From assembly GCF_028764065.1 (NCBI RefSeq), contig NZ_JACOFN010000013.1:1-46473 (forward strand): DNA of 46,473 bases, read 5' to 3'. The stretch is from Fructobacillus sp. CRL 2054. GTDB taxonomy: Bacteria; Bacillota; Bacilli; Lactobacillales; Lactobacillaceae. The notes under the pieces are model-generated. The model did not search any database. It was not told the origin of the DNA and saw nothing but the letters and a program-made list of their open reading frames with translations. Below, in pieces: positions 31,735 through 40,830 of the stretch; position 1 is the stretch's first letter, and each line of letters starts with the position of its first letter. The position numbers were made by a program, and so were the translations under genes.

Positions 31735-32631
31735 ATGTTTCGTAAAGTAATCTGGGTGGTCATTGCCCTTGTCTTTGTTTCAGGACTAACCTACTTAGCT
31801 GTTAGTGGAAGCAAGACTTTGGTAACGACCGATAACGGAAAAATCACACAGTCTGAATACTACGATGAAGTCAAGCAATCTTCTGCTGGACGCCAAGTCT
31901 TTGCTCAGATGGTCATCAACAAGGTCTTGGACAAGAAGTACGGTAAGGAAGTCACTACTTCATCTGTTAACACACAGTACAATACACTTCGTGCCCAGTA
32001 CGGTGACAGCAAGTTTAAGCAGTACCTTTCACAGTCTGGCATGACCGAAAAGCAGTACAAGCAATCACTCCGTGATAAGCAAGTCATGCAAGCTGCCGTT
32101 AAGGCCAACTACACGATTTCATCAGATAAGTTAAAGGAAGCCTACGAGAACTACGTACCCGACACTAAGATTTCTTTGATCACTGCTAAGAGCGAAGATG
32201 ACGCCCAAGCCGCCATCGATGCCTTGGATTCTGGCGAATCATGGGATGACGTCTACAAGCAGTACTCACAGACTAACTCAGCAGTTTCTGGAACTGGTCA
32301 AATGGCCGCCTTTGATTCAACCAACACCAACGTTGATTCAGAGATTCGAAAGGCCGCCTTCAACCAGGACAATGGCGTTTACTCTTCCGCACCTGTTAAG
32401 GGTTCTAACGGAACTTACTACGTTGTCCGTACCGATTCAATGGCCGACAAGCCAGCGCAATCAAAGGTTGAACAGAAGTTGAAGGACAAGTTAACCAACG
32501 ACTTCATCAACGATACCAACAACCAGGATGCCATGAAGAAGATCATTGGTAAGTTGCTCAAGAAGGCCAATGTCAATGTGAAGGATTCTGATTTGAAATC
32601 TGCCCTTTCTGGCTACTACACTGCAAGTTAA
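31735..32631 (+). CDS. prsA: PrsA-like foldase without lipobox cysteine
   Basis: 298 residues. An N-terminal hydrophobic segment (about 5-24) is followed by SurA-like helices (QSEYYDEVKQSSAGRQ, MVINKVLDKKYG), a parvulin-like region (about 140-240) and the C-terminal chaperone helix. It helps secreted proteins fold outside the membrane. Unlike most PrsA, the whole protein has no cysteine, so it cannot be a lipoprotein; it is probably held by an uncleaved N-terminal segment or released. The rotamase region also lacks the usual early His. AAAGGA precedes the ATG. Confidence 0.85.
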   Translation: MFRKVIWVVIALVFVSGLTYLAVSGSKTLVTTDNGKITQSEYYDEVKQSSAGRQVFAQMVINKVLDKKYGKEVTTSSVNTQYNTLRAQYGDSKFKQYLSQSGMTEKQYKQSLRDKQVMQAAVKANYTISSDKLKEAYENYVPDTKISLITAKSEDDAQAAIDALDSGESWDDVYKQYSQTNSAVSGTGQMAAFDSTNTNVDSEIRKAAFNQDNGVYSSAPVKGSNGTYYVVRTDSMADKPAQSKVEQKLKDKLTNDFINDTNNQDAMKKIIGKLLKKANVNVKDSDLKSALSGYYTAS

Positions 32632-32640
32632 TGCAACAAA

Positions 32641-32682
32641 ATAAAAAGCGGTTCGATTGTCTTAATCGAACTGCTTTTTTAG
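32641..32682. terminator. Bidirectional terminator between prsA and yhaN
   Basis: AGCGGTTCGATT (32647-32658) pairs with AATCGAACTGCT (32664-32675) with one G-U or mismatch. T runs on both sides: CTTTTTTA on plus, TTTTTAT on minus. Confidence 0.88.
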
Positions 32683-35090
32683 TACTCTAATAAATTAATC
32701 GCTTGACCGGTATTCAACTTTTCATCAAAAGTCCAAAAGAGAACTTGCTGATCAAGTGCGACTTCTTGTAGCAATGCCAAAGTCGCTTCGCGCCGTTCCG
32801 CATCCAAATGAACTAAAGCATCGTCAATCAAGATTGGCAAAGGCTCTTCTTCATGGAGTGTATTAGCTAATGCTAGGCGAAGAGATAGGAAGAGTAAGTC
32901 CCTGGTTCCTGCAGATAATTCAGCTGTTTGAAAAGTCTGCTTCGAATCAGCCATCTTCGTTTCATCGGCAGCTTCACTCAAGAACAGATGCCCCTTTTCC
33001 AACTTTAGTTCCTGATAACGCCCCCTTGTTAACTGGGCGATGTAAGCAGAAGCCTGCTCTAAGACCTGCTCGGATAGGGAATCTTCCTGTCCTAGAAAGG
33101 CTTGGTTAACAACATCTTTAGCCAAGACCTTTGCTAAATAACGAGTATAGGCGACTTCTAAATCGCTTTCTTGGTTCGCCAACTGCTGTTCCAACTGAGC
33201 TAAGCCACCATCTGCAATTAGCCGGTTCATTTCTGACTGATGGTTAGCCAATTGTTGCTGTTTTGAACGTTCTTCTTCTCGGATTGCTTGTAAGTGCTGA
33301 CGGAGATTCTTTAATTTTCCCTCAAGCTGGAAAGCGCTCTGCTCACCATACTTTTGAAAAAGCGTTTGCAAGCGGTCATATCGTTTTTGGCCAATCTGTT
33401 CATGAATCAACTGGCGCTTTTCTTGAGCCGTTTCATCCGCCTTCTTCTCATCAACCAACTGGTAGAAATCCACTAATTGGCTAACCCCATACTGCGACAG
33501 TACCTGGTTCAAAGACTGCTTTTGGTCTGCCAGCTTTTTCGCCAAAGTCTGACCCGCCGTAAGCAACTCATTCAAGACTTGCTCTGTCTTGTCAGCGCTC
33601 GCACTTTCCTGACTTTGTAACCAGTTATTGGTCCATTCAACTAGTCTATCTGATGACCAATTAGTAAAATCCCCTTGATCAATAATCTGATAAAAAAGCA
33701 AGCTATCAGACAATTGCTTTTTCGCTAATGTTTCTTCTTTGTCCAGCGCCTGTATTTTTGCCTGCTTTTGCCAAGCTAAGGCAACATCATCCTGCTTCTC
33801 GATGGCTTCTGCCAAATTAAAGGGTTGGTAGCGGTCAAAAATCACTTGCCTTGCCTGATAATCACGGTAGGCCTTAGCCAAGAGAACGGCTGCCACCAGC
33901 CCAATGCCAAGTCCAAGTGGTGCTGAAAACGTGGCGACAACAATAATGGCCAAAACAAGAGCCATGCCACCCAAAGAAGTTGTCAAAACAGAGGACTTAT
34001 TCGCCCTTTCCTGTTCTTGAACAGACAAGGTTTTCGGTAAACCATGATCAAATTGTGCAGCGAAGTTCGTCAATTGTTGAACGAATTCCTGTTTCTTAGT
34101 TCGAATCGCCATTAACTCTTCCAAGAAATCCGCAATCATTAACTGATCTTGATTCTTTTCCTTTGGCTCATCAAGAACCGCTCGTAACTGGTTAACTTTC
34201 TCCTGATTCGCCTCTTGCTGCTCAGACAACCATTTTTCAGACTGTTCGAAGCGCTGCACTTGCTGAACAATTTCTGGTTGAATTTCCTGGTCAACAGTTT
34301 TTGAACCACCATCGTTCTGTAACTTCAAGCTTTGTTCAAACAGCGGCCAGGCTTTGGCCAAACTTTCCTGCTCACTAATTTGATTAAGAAGCTCCTGTTC
34401 TGACTGCTTTACCTGCTCTAAATCATCATTCAGAGACTTTTGTTCTTTTAAAAGCCTTTGATAGCGACTGTACTTTTCCTGTTCCACCGGCCGCTGCGCC
34501 AACAACTCCTGGTATTCCCGGTTAGCAAGGTTGAGTGGCCGTTTGCCGTTCTTTCCCTGAGCAAAAAGCGCCTGCCCCTCTTCCTGCCTGTCGCTCGCCC
34601 ATTTCAAAAAGCGCTGCGCCTGAGGGCGGGTGTAAGATAGTAATACTTGGTCAAAGTCATCCGCGGTTAAGTCCGCCACGGCACTCAATTCTGACTCATC
34701 AAAGGAATAAACTTGTCTGAAATCACTTTCTTCCAAGGGCGCAATTAAATCAGCCAACCACTTTTCGGGATTCGGCATTTCCAAGTCGCTATCAAGAGCA
34801 GTCACGGTCAACGATGATTTCGTTCGTCCCAACCGTTCTACCCTGAATCGACCCTTTTTAGTAGATAAAACAAGGGAGCCACCATACTGAGCCCCAGAAC
34901 GAGGAACATACAATTGATTTCCCGCCTTACGCCCCTTTGGAAAGCCAAAGAGAACACCTAAAATAAAGGCCTTTACGGTCGACTTTCCAGCCTCGTTTGG
35001 TCCAAAAACCACCTGCCATTGGTCATTTAAATCAAAAGTCACATCGGACCATTTTCCAAAACCGGAAATATGAATGGATTCGATTTTCAT
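32679..35090 (-). CDS. yhaN: YhaN-like SMC/SbcC-type ATPase
   Basis: 803 residues. Walker A FGPNEAGKST (29-38) at the N-terminus, long Gln/Leu/Glu-rich coiled coils, and a C-terminal head with ELSAGTRDLLFLSLRLALA (signature) and PILIDDAL (Walker B). Two membrane-like segments in the middle (about 372-405) are typical of YhaN. It partners with the YhaO nuclease, overlapping as ATGA, in a system like SbcCD for processing DNA ends. Confidence 0.9.
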   Translation of the reverse strand: MKIESIHISGFGKWSDVTFDLNDQWQVVFGPNEAGKSTVKAFILGVLFGFPKGRKAGNQLYVPRSGAQYGGSLVLSTKKGRFRVERLGRTKSSLTVTALDSDLEMPNPEKWLADLIAPLEESDFRQVYSFDESELSAVADLTADDFDQVLLSYTRPQAQRFLKWASDRQEEGQALFAQGKNGKRPLNLANREYQELLAQRPVEQEKYSRYQRLLKEQKSLNDDLEQVKQSEQELLNQISEQESLAKAWPLFEQSLKLQNDGGSKTVDQEIQPEIVQQVQRFEQSEKWLSEQQEANQEKVNQLRAVLDEPKEKNQDQLMIADFLEELMAIRTKKQEFVQQLTNFAAQFDHGLPKTLSVQEQERANKSSVLTTSLGGMALVLAIIVVATFSAPLGLGIGLVAAVLLAKAYRDYQARQVIFDRYQPFNLAEAIEKQDDVALAWQKQAKIQALDKEETLAKKQLSDSLLFYQIIDQGDFTNWSSDRLVEWTNNWLQSQESASADKTEQVLNELLTAGQTLAKKLADQKQSLNQVLSQYGVSQLVDFYQLVDEKKADETAQEKRQLIHEQIGQKRYDRLQTLFQKYGEQSAFQLEGKLKNLRQHLQAIREEERSKQQQLANHQSEMNRLIADGGLAQLEQQLANQESDLEVAYTRYLAKVLAKDVVNQAFLGQEDSLSEQVLEQASAYIAQLTRGRYQELKLEKGHLFLSEAADETKMADSKQTFQTAELSAGTRDLLFLSLRLALANTLHEEEPLPILIDDALVHLDAERREATLALLQEVALDQQVLFWTFDEKLNTGQAINLLEY

Positions 35091-36256
35091 GCTTCCCCTC
35101 CTTCAGAAAATAGTTCTTTCAAAGCTTCCTGAACGGCTGTCCGACCTTCTTCACGAGCAAAGTACTCTCGGATTGAAAGGGGCACCTCATCGGATAAAGA
35201 GTCTGTCAACGATTGCCCAGCAACGGTTTGCTGTATCGCTTGCTCAAAATCCATTTGTGCAAAGGCCGGTTTAACTAACTGCTGACTCGTCGTCAAGTTA
35301 ACATAAATTGGCCAAACGGTGTCACTATCAGATAATGACAACTGAATTTTATCGAGCAAACGCCCACTTGCCTGATCTGCTTGTAGATCAGCTGGAATCG
35401 TTCCCTTTAATTCAACAGATAACAGTGTCTGACCATCATACTTTTCTTGCTTTAACTGCTCCATCAAATCTAAAAAGGATAGGCAATCCGCGATTTCAAC
35501 GGTTTGAAATCGGACCGGTGCCAAATCCAGGAATGTTGGCTCTAAACCCTGTCCTCTGTCTTCTACTAATAAAGCCCCCTTGGGACCCGTCTCTTTCCGA
35601 TTTAACCCCTGTAAGTTACCAGAATAAGCAATCACCGGTTGCTCATGCATAATCTCTCGAATATGAATGTGCCCAAGGGCCCAATAGTCATAATTCTTCT
35701 GCAGCATCCCCTCAATCGAGAAGGCGGCATAATCATCCCCAACTTGACCAACTGCCCCATGATACAGGCCAACTTCATAATCGACCGACTCGTTTCGAAC
35801 TGGAAAGTCCGCTAAACGGTCTCGTCGCTCAGACCGGTCAGCATATGAAAAGCCAACAAAGGCCACTCGCTCACCAGAACGAGTCATCAGGACTTTTTCT
35901 TGAACCTCGTGGCTGAAAATATGGACGTTATCCGGCCAGGCATTTTGCACCGTTTCATAAGCCTGATAATCATGGTTTCCAAAGGAAAGAAGAACCTGAA
36001 TGCCAGCCTCTTTCAACGCTAAAAAGCCCTTTACCAGGGTTGCCTGTAAACGGGCGGTCTGACCTGCACCGTGCAAAAGATCACCAGGGAAAAGAACAAA
36101 GTCCACCTGTTTCTGGATGGCTTGCTGAATTAAGCGGTCAAAGGCAACGTAGCCAGCATCCGCCACGGCCTCCTGAAAAGACTTTGGTAAGTTTTTTGAT
36201 AGGCCAGTAAAGGGATTGCCTAAGTGGACATCCCCCGCGTGAATAAATGACAACAT
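35087..36256 (-). CDS. yhaO: YhaO-like metallophosphoesterase nuclease
   Basis: 389 residues. Phosphoesterase motifs: AGDVHLG (Asp9, His11), FPGDLLHG, FGNHDY, and later LGHIHIRE. SbcD/Mre11-like subunit that works with the YhaN ATPase. GAAGGAG precedes the ATG; promoter TTGAAA-16-TATAAT upstream. Confidence 0.92.
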   Translation of the reverse strand: MLSFIHAGDVHLGNPFTGLSKNLPKSFQEAVADAGYVAFDRLIQQAIQKQVDFVLFPGDLLHGAGQTARLQATLVKGFLALKEAGIQVLLSFGNHDYQAYETVQNAWPDNVHIFSHEVQEKVLMTRSGERVAFVGFSYADRSERRDRLADFPVRNESVDYEVGLYHGAVGQVGDDYAAFSIEGMLQKNYDYWALGHIHIREIMHEQPVIAYSGNLQGLNRKETGPKGALLVEDRGQGLEPTFLDLAPVRFQTVEIADCLSFLDLMEQLKQEKYDGQTLLSVELKGTIPADLQADQASGRLLDKIQLSLSDSDTVWPIYVNLTTSQQLVKPAFAQMDFEQAIQQTVAGQSLTDSLSDEVPLSIREYFAREEGRTAVQEALKELFSEGGEA

Positions 36257-36291
36257 AAGCTCGCTCCTTCCAAACAGATGTTCGTATCATT

Positions 36292-36319
36292 ATTATACAA
36301 GAGCCAGCACGCTTTTCAA
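36292..36319 (-). promoter_or_regulatory. Promoter of yhaO-yhaN
   Basis: Minus strand TTGAAA (36314-36319), 16-base spacer, TATAAT (36292-36297); start near 36285, 30 bases before the ATG. Confidence 0.7.
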
Positions 36320-36330
36320 AAGACTGCACT

Positions 36331-36362
36331 AAAAAAGTCCCAGAAAATTTCTAAGACTTTTT
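36331..36362. terminator. Terminator of the pyrR-carA-carB operon
   Basis: Nine-base arms 36337-36345 / 36349-36357 (G-U pairs on the minus strand) with T runs on both sides (TTTTTT minus, TTTTTG plus). It ends the leftward operon and protects the yhaO promoter. Confidence 0.75.
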
Positions 36363-36392
36363 GTTCAATATAATCTTTTATTACTAGACTAA

Positions 36393-36659
36393 TCAGTCTA
36401 GAACGTCCTTTGTAAAACGCCCCATTGGCTGATAATCATGACGGTCCTTAAACGATAGCGGTGCCGTTTTAACCAAACGCACCTTTTGGTTCTGCTCGGT
36501 TAAAAATACTTGACCTGGACCGATTAACTTACCTTTTGTGTGCTTACCAATCCGCCAGGGATGCTCTTTCTCACCTTCAGCAACATAAAGCTTACCAGAG
36601 GCATCTTCTGTCAAAGGCTGTCCGTATAGAATCGCCGTGTCGTACTTTCCCTTTGCCAT
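36393..36659 (-). CDS. 88-residue protein linked to the CarB-like gene, unknown
   Basis: Begins MAKGKYDTAILYGQPLTED, rich in Lys and Gly, beta-type pattern with WRIGKHTKGKLIGPGQVFL. ATG follows the carB-like TAG after one base, with AGGAG inside the carB end, so it is co-translated. A 7-bp hairpin CTAGACT-AATC-AGTCTAG covers its stop. I do not recognise a family; its constant partner, if any, would be the altered CarAB pair. Confidence 0.7.
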   Translation of the reverse strand: MAKGKYDTAILYGQPLTEDASGKLYVAEGEKEHPWRIGKHTKGKLIGPGQVFLTEQNQKVRLVKTAPLSFKDRHDYQPMGRFTKDVLD

Positions 36660-36660
36660 C

Positions 36661-39177
36661 CTAATTCTCCTGTAAACGAATCATCTTTGCACCCATTTCA
36701 AAACGGGTTGAGTCGATTGGCGAATCAGGCTTCAAATGCAAGTTGAAATCCGTTCGGTCAGAGACCATGGCAAAGTCCGATCCACGCAAAGCTGGCATAT
36801 GCGCAACTAAGGCTTCCAAATCACTGCCATCCAAGCCACCCTTCCAAGAGCGAACAACCAATCGAATCAAAGACAGTTGCAAAATCTTTGACAGGAAGGC
36901 AATTTCACCAAATGGCATTGGCCGTAACCAAGTATCTACGGCAAAATTAGGCAGTGCCACTTCCTTTGGCCAATCCGTCCGCTTCTCACGCCAGATTAAT
37001 TGATAGACGCCAGAGTAAGGTAGCTTAATGCCAGATAAATCAGCATCGAAGACGTCCTGGTCAATCAAACGGACCTCGCCTTCCTGGTGCTGCGTTAGTA
37101 CCAGTGGATAGGCTGCTTCGCCATCGTAAAAGATGTTCAAAGCAAACTCGGATTCATCCGACTCAGGACCGGCTGGCTGATGCTTTTCCTTTGGTAGCAC
37201 AATGACTTTTTGCCCTAAGGCCACTAGAGCTTCAATCAACTTCCGTCGATTACCAGCTACCACGATGGCCTCCGGATGTTCCTGATCAACAACGGCCATC
37301 ACGTCAGAAACTTCCAATGGTTCCAAATACTGCTTATCAGACAAGTGTGGTAACAAGGAGGCATCGGCTGCATTGTTGTTCATAATCACCGTCTTATAAC
37401 CAAGCTTACGTAACTCGGACAAAACAACCGAAGTCACATAACCCGCGGCGGCTCCATCCCCCATTCGGAAGGCCCCTGCCCCAACAAGCAAAATCGACTT
37501 ATCCGAAACGGGCTCGGACTCATTTTCCTCTTCAAAAGTCGCAAAGAACTGGTGGGCGTTTTCAGGAAACTCACCGGCTGATGGCTCCAAGGCTTTATAA
37601 GTCGGAACAACACCAGATTGCTTTGCCATCGCGCGAATCGATTGAAAGTCTGACTGCCAAAAACGAGCCAACAAGCCGTCTGAAAGGCCGGATTGCTTAG
37701 CAACTGAAAGCAATTCCTGGCTGGCTTCGCCATCCACAATCTGACTCTCAATCTTCAACAATTGCTTTAATTGGTAGAAATAGAATTCATCAATCTTAGT
37801 TAATTCAGCCAATTCATCAACTTCGTAACCCCGTCGAAGTGCTTCAACAAGCAAGAGCACACGGTTATCGTGGGGATGAATTAACTGTTGAATTAGCTCA
37901 TCATCTGACACGTTCTTCATGTACTTTGGTGAGAAAGAACGGTTGTTAAAGTGGGCCGCACGAATCGCCTTTTCCATGGCTTCAATAAATGTTCGACCAA
38001 ATCCAAGGGCTGAACCGACGGACTTTTGAATCGAATTCAACTGACGGTTAACTTCAACCCCTGCCGCCTTCAAATCACCAAAAGAGAAAACTGGTAACTT
38101 AACAACAATATGGTCCATTACCGGTTCCATCATCGCTGTTTTAGCGTGATAAGAATCTGGTAATTCTACATCCTGCAGGACACGACCAGCAGCCAACTGG
38201 GCAGCCACCAGCATGACCGGATACCCGGTCATCAAGGCCATTCGATTAGTCAGATTATCCAAGTAAGGCGAAACCTTAATGATGTATAACTGGTTGGTCT
38301 TTTCGTTCAAAGCCAATTGAACGTGAACAGGACCCTGAATGTTCAAAATATTAGCGACTAAGAAAGCCTGCGAGCGCATTTCTTGGAGCACTTGATCAGA
38401 AATCGTTAACACGGGTGCCACGGAGAGTGAATCCGCCGTGTGAATACCGACCGGATCCATATCCTCTGTGGCCCCAACTTGCATACAGTTTCCATTACTA
38501 TCGCGAAGAACCAGAATGGAAATTTCCTTCAACCCATTAATGGCTTTCGAAATCACCACTTCCCCAGTCAAAGACTGAGACATCACCTGATCAATTGCAT
38601 CTTCAAAGTCGTCCAAGCGCCGGACAATTTTCCGTGTCGTCCCTGCCGCTGGGTTGTGTGCACGCACCAGCAATGGCAGCTCTAAATCACGTAAGAGTTC
38701 ATTGGCTTCGGCCTGATTACGAACAATTGTTGCCCTTGGCATTGATAATCCAGCAGACTCCAGGCGTTCAAAAAGTGCCGCAGAATCGTTTAACAATTCA
38801 ACAGTGGAATCAGGCATCCCCAATCCAACTGGACGAGCGCCATCCTCTTCACGCCATTCGGAAATAATCTGCTGCCAGAGCCGTAGCCCACGAATACCAG
38901 CAAATCCAGGAAAAACCGCGTCAATTTGCTTTTCTTTAATGATGGACTTAATGTTTTGAACCGTCAGCGTTGAAACAATGGTCTCCGCCTCTGAGGATTC
39001 CAACGCCATCGAATAAGGGTTATCATCCACCAAAAAGAGACGGTACCCCTGCGACTTTAAAATGGGCAAAACCTGATAAATGGCTGCATCGTTTTCACCC
39101 TGCATACCAAAGTCAGTTTCACCAGCACCCAAGAACAGGATGCGCTTTAAGTTTTCATCAGTTGTTCTTTTGTACAT
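36661..39177 (-). CDS. CarB-like protein, truncated and missing catalytic residues
   Basis: 838 residues; normal CarB has about 1060. The first half is recognisable CarB (CMQVGATEDMDPVGIHTADS at 231-250, GPVHVQLALN at 282-291), but its ATP-grasp ligands are changed: the Glu-Asn-Arg of VIEVNPRxSRSS is Lys301-Ser303-Tyr305, the glycine-rich LGGxGGG loop is PAAGTTRK, and the acidic residue before GWKE is Lys211. Arg172, Glu218 and Gln287 remain. The second half keeps the Rossmann start (LLVGAGAFRMGDG, 564-576) but almost no second ATP-grasp and no methylglyoxal synthase-like domain. No frameshift is present. It overlaps carA by 20 bases. Catalysis of carbamoyl phosphate synthesis looks impossible; regulatory or structural use is inferred. 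Confidence 0.82.
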   Translation of the reverse strand: MYKRTTDENLKRILFLGAGETDFGMQGENDAAIYQVLPILKSQGYRLFLVDDNPYSMALESSEAETIVSTLTVQNIKSIIKEKQIDAVFPGFAGIRGLRLWQQIISEWREEDGARPVGLGMPDSTVELLNDSAALFERLESAGLSMPRATIVRNQAEANELLRDLELPLLVRAHNPAAGTTRKIVRRLDDFEDAIDQVMSQSLTGEVVISKAINGLKEISILVLRDSNGNCMQVGATEDMDPVGIHTADSLSVAPVLTISDQVLQEMRSQAFLVANILNIQGPVHVQLALNEKTNQLYIIKVSPYLDNLTNRMALMTGYPVMLVAAQLAAGRVLQDVELPDSYHAKTAMMEPVMDHIVVKLPVFSFGDLKAAGVEVNRQLNSIQKSVGSALGFGRTFIEAMEKAIRAAHFNNRSFSPKYMKNVSDDELIQQLIHPHDNRVLLLVEALRRGYEVDELAELTKIDEFYFYQLKQLLKIESQIVDGEASQELLSVAKQSGLSDGLLARFWQSDFQSIRAMAKQSGVVPTYKALEPSAGEFPENAHQFFATFEEENESEPVSDKSILLVGAGAFRMGDGAAAGYVTSVVLSELRKLGYKTVIMNNNAADASLLPHLSDKQYLEPLEVSDVMAVVDQEHPEAIVVAGNRRKLIEALVALGQKVIVLPKEKHQPAGPESDESEFALNIFYDGEAAYPLVLTQHQEGEVRLIDQDVFDADLSGIKLPYSGVYQLIWREKRTDWPKEVALPNFAVDTWLRPMPFGEIAFLSKILQLSLIRLVVRSWKGGLDGSDLEALVAHMPALRGSDFAMVSDRTDFNLHLKPDSPIDSTRFEMGAKMIRLQEN

Positions 39178-40237
39178 AATCTACTACCGTTTCGAAGAAG
39201 TCCGCAAAAACCCGCTTTGCTTCAAGTGGCCCTGGTGCCCCGTCGGGGAAAAACTGAACCGAAAAGGCTGGGAAGTCACGGTGACGCAACCCTTGAATCG
39301 AGTTATCCACCATGTCCCGGTGAGTTACGAAAAGCTTCTTTGTGTCCAAAGCGTCTGGGTCAACCACGTATCCACGTCCCTGTCGGGCATAAATCATTTC
39401 TTGCGAAATAATTTCCTGAATCGGATGGTTCATCCCGTGATATTCAGCTGGCAAAGTCGTCAACTCCGAGTTGTTTGCCAGTGCAAAGAGCTCGTGTCCC
39501 AAACCAATACCGAGCATTGGCACCTTTGACTGCAAGACACGAATCAAAGTCAACACTGACTCTGGCAAATCCTCGGGGTTTCCTGGTCCAGTCGACAAGA
39601 TAATACCGTCAGGATCCAAGGTCAATACTTCGTCCACCGAGGTCGTGTATGGCAAAACAGTTACGTTCGCATCATAATCGCCAAGGACACGCAGAATGCC
39701 ATTCTTCAATCCAAAGTCAATTACGACAATGTGGAAACCACGTCCCGGGTTTGAATAGGCCTTCGTCGTTGCTGTATTCTGCACTTGCTTATTAGTCAGA
39801 ACAGTCGCCTGCAACTGATCACGAGCATGGTCATCAACCACGTCGACAATCGTCGCCTTCTGTGAACCGGTTTCACGAAGGTGCCGAATCAACTTACGGG
39901 TGTCCACCTGGTAGAGCCCCGGAATATTGTGCTGCTTCAAAAAACGGTCCAGGTTCATTCGTCGTTGACGGTTAGTCGAAACCTCGGCCAAATCGTGAAC
40001 AATCATGCCTCGAATTTTAGGATTAATGGACTCGTAGGCCTCGGCGTGAATCCCATCAGCTCCAACAACGGGCATGGCAAAAACAATCATCTGCCCATCG
40101 TAAATTGGGTTCGTGATTGTTTCCTGGTAACCAGAGGTCGCCGTATCAAATATAATCTCACCAAAGGTTGTCGCTGGTGCGCCAAATCCTTGGCCTGAAA
40201 AAACTGTCCCGTCTTCTAGAATCAGATGCCGTTCCAT
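39158..40237 (-). CDS. CarA-like protein with lost glutaminase triad
   Basis: 359 residues, normal length for carbamoyl phosphate synthetase small subunit, with typical N-terminal domain (SGYQETITNPIYDGQ at 35-49, VDTRKLIRHLRETG at 111-124) and STGPGNPEDLP (215-225). The GATase active site is destroyed: GICLGHQ reads GIGLGHE (Cys to Gly245) and QYHPE reads QFFPD (His to Phe330, Glu to Asp332). All three triad positions are altered, yet the frame is open and well preserved. GGGG precedes the ATG, 35 bases after pyrR. Not able to hydrolyse glutamine by the known mechanism. Confidence 0.88.
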   Translation of the reverse strand: MERHLILEDGTVFSGQGFGAPATTFGEIIFDTATSGYQETITNPIYDGQMIVFAMPVVGADGIHAEAYESINPKIRGMIVHDLAEVSTNRQRRMNLDRFLKQHNIPGLYQVDTRKLIRHLRETGSQKATIVDVVDDHARDQLQATVLTNKQVQNTATTKAYSNPGRGFHIVVIDFGLKNGILRVLGDYDANVTVLPYTTSVDEVLTLDPDGIILSTGPGNPEDLPESVLTLIRVLQSKVPMLGIGLGHELFALANNSELTTLPAEYHGMNHPIQEIISQEMIYARQGRGYVVDPDALDTKKLFVTHRDMVDNSIQGLRHRDFPAFSVQFFPDGAPGPLEAKRVFADFFETVVDYVQKNN

Positions 40238-40272
40238 TTTGTCCCCTGTTTTATCGCAGCAAGTTCAATGAA

Positions 40273-40800
40273 TTAGTGAACGATTTCAACTTCGTCCACG
40301 TCATCAATCTCCTTCACACGCACTTGAATCTTTTCGTTTTGCGCAGTTGGAATGTTCTTCCCAACAAAGTCGGCGCGAATTGGTAATTCACGGTGTCCAC
40401 GGTCAATCAAAACCGCCAATGAAATCGTCTTTGGACGGCCGATTTGAATCAAAGCATCCAAAGCCGCACGAGTTGTACGTCCGGTAAAGAGCACGTCATC
40501 AACAAGAACAATGTTCTTATCGATGATGTTGACACGGTCGTCTTCGTCCAATCCCAACTTGGTATGGTTACTCAATCGGTCATCTCGGTAGTCGGAAATA
40601 TCAATGGCCATCACCGGAATCTTAACGCCTTCCAGTTGTTCCAAACGGTCAGCAATTCGGTGTGCCAAATACTCACCACGGGTTTTTACACCGACCAAAA
40701 TCAAGTTCTGGCCACCCTTGTTGTGTTCCAAAATTTCATAAGTAATTCGCGTTAGTGCGCGTTGCATGGAAGCTTGGTCTAAAACGATTTTGTTAACCAT
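40273..40800 (-). CDS. pyrR: PyrR, bifunctional pyrimidine operon attenuator/UPRTase
   Basis: 175 residues, full length. The PRPP motif [14 protein letters not shown] (97-110) is exact, and the RNA-binding [10 protein letters not shown] region (70-79) is present. PyrR binds pyr mRNA when UMP is high. No PyrR binding loop with terminator is visible before carA in this window, so its target is probably elsewhere. AAAGGAG before the ATG; 30 bases after rluD. Confidence 0.95.
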   Translation of the reverse strand: MVNKIVLDQASMQRALTRITYEILEHNKGGQNLILVGVKTRGEYLAHRIADRLEQLEGVKIPVMAIDISDYRDDRLSNHTKLGLDEDDRVNIIDKNIVLVDDVLFTGRTTRAALDALIQIGRPKTISLAVLIDRGHRELPIRADFVGKNIPTAQNEKIQVRVKEIDDVDEVEIVH

Positions 40801-40830
40801 CTTTCACTCCTTTTTATAAGTTTGCTTGTA

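Noticed and set aside
33263-34720. Several plus-strand frames within the YhaN gene
   Set aside because: No starts with ribosome sites; they are shadows of the coiled-coil coding strand.
40238-40272. PyrR-dependent attenuator before carA
   Set aside because: The gap of 35 bases is too short for antiterminator, terminator and binding loop.
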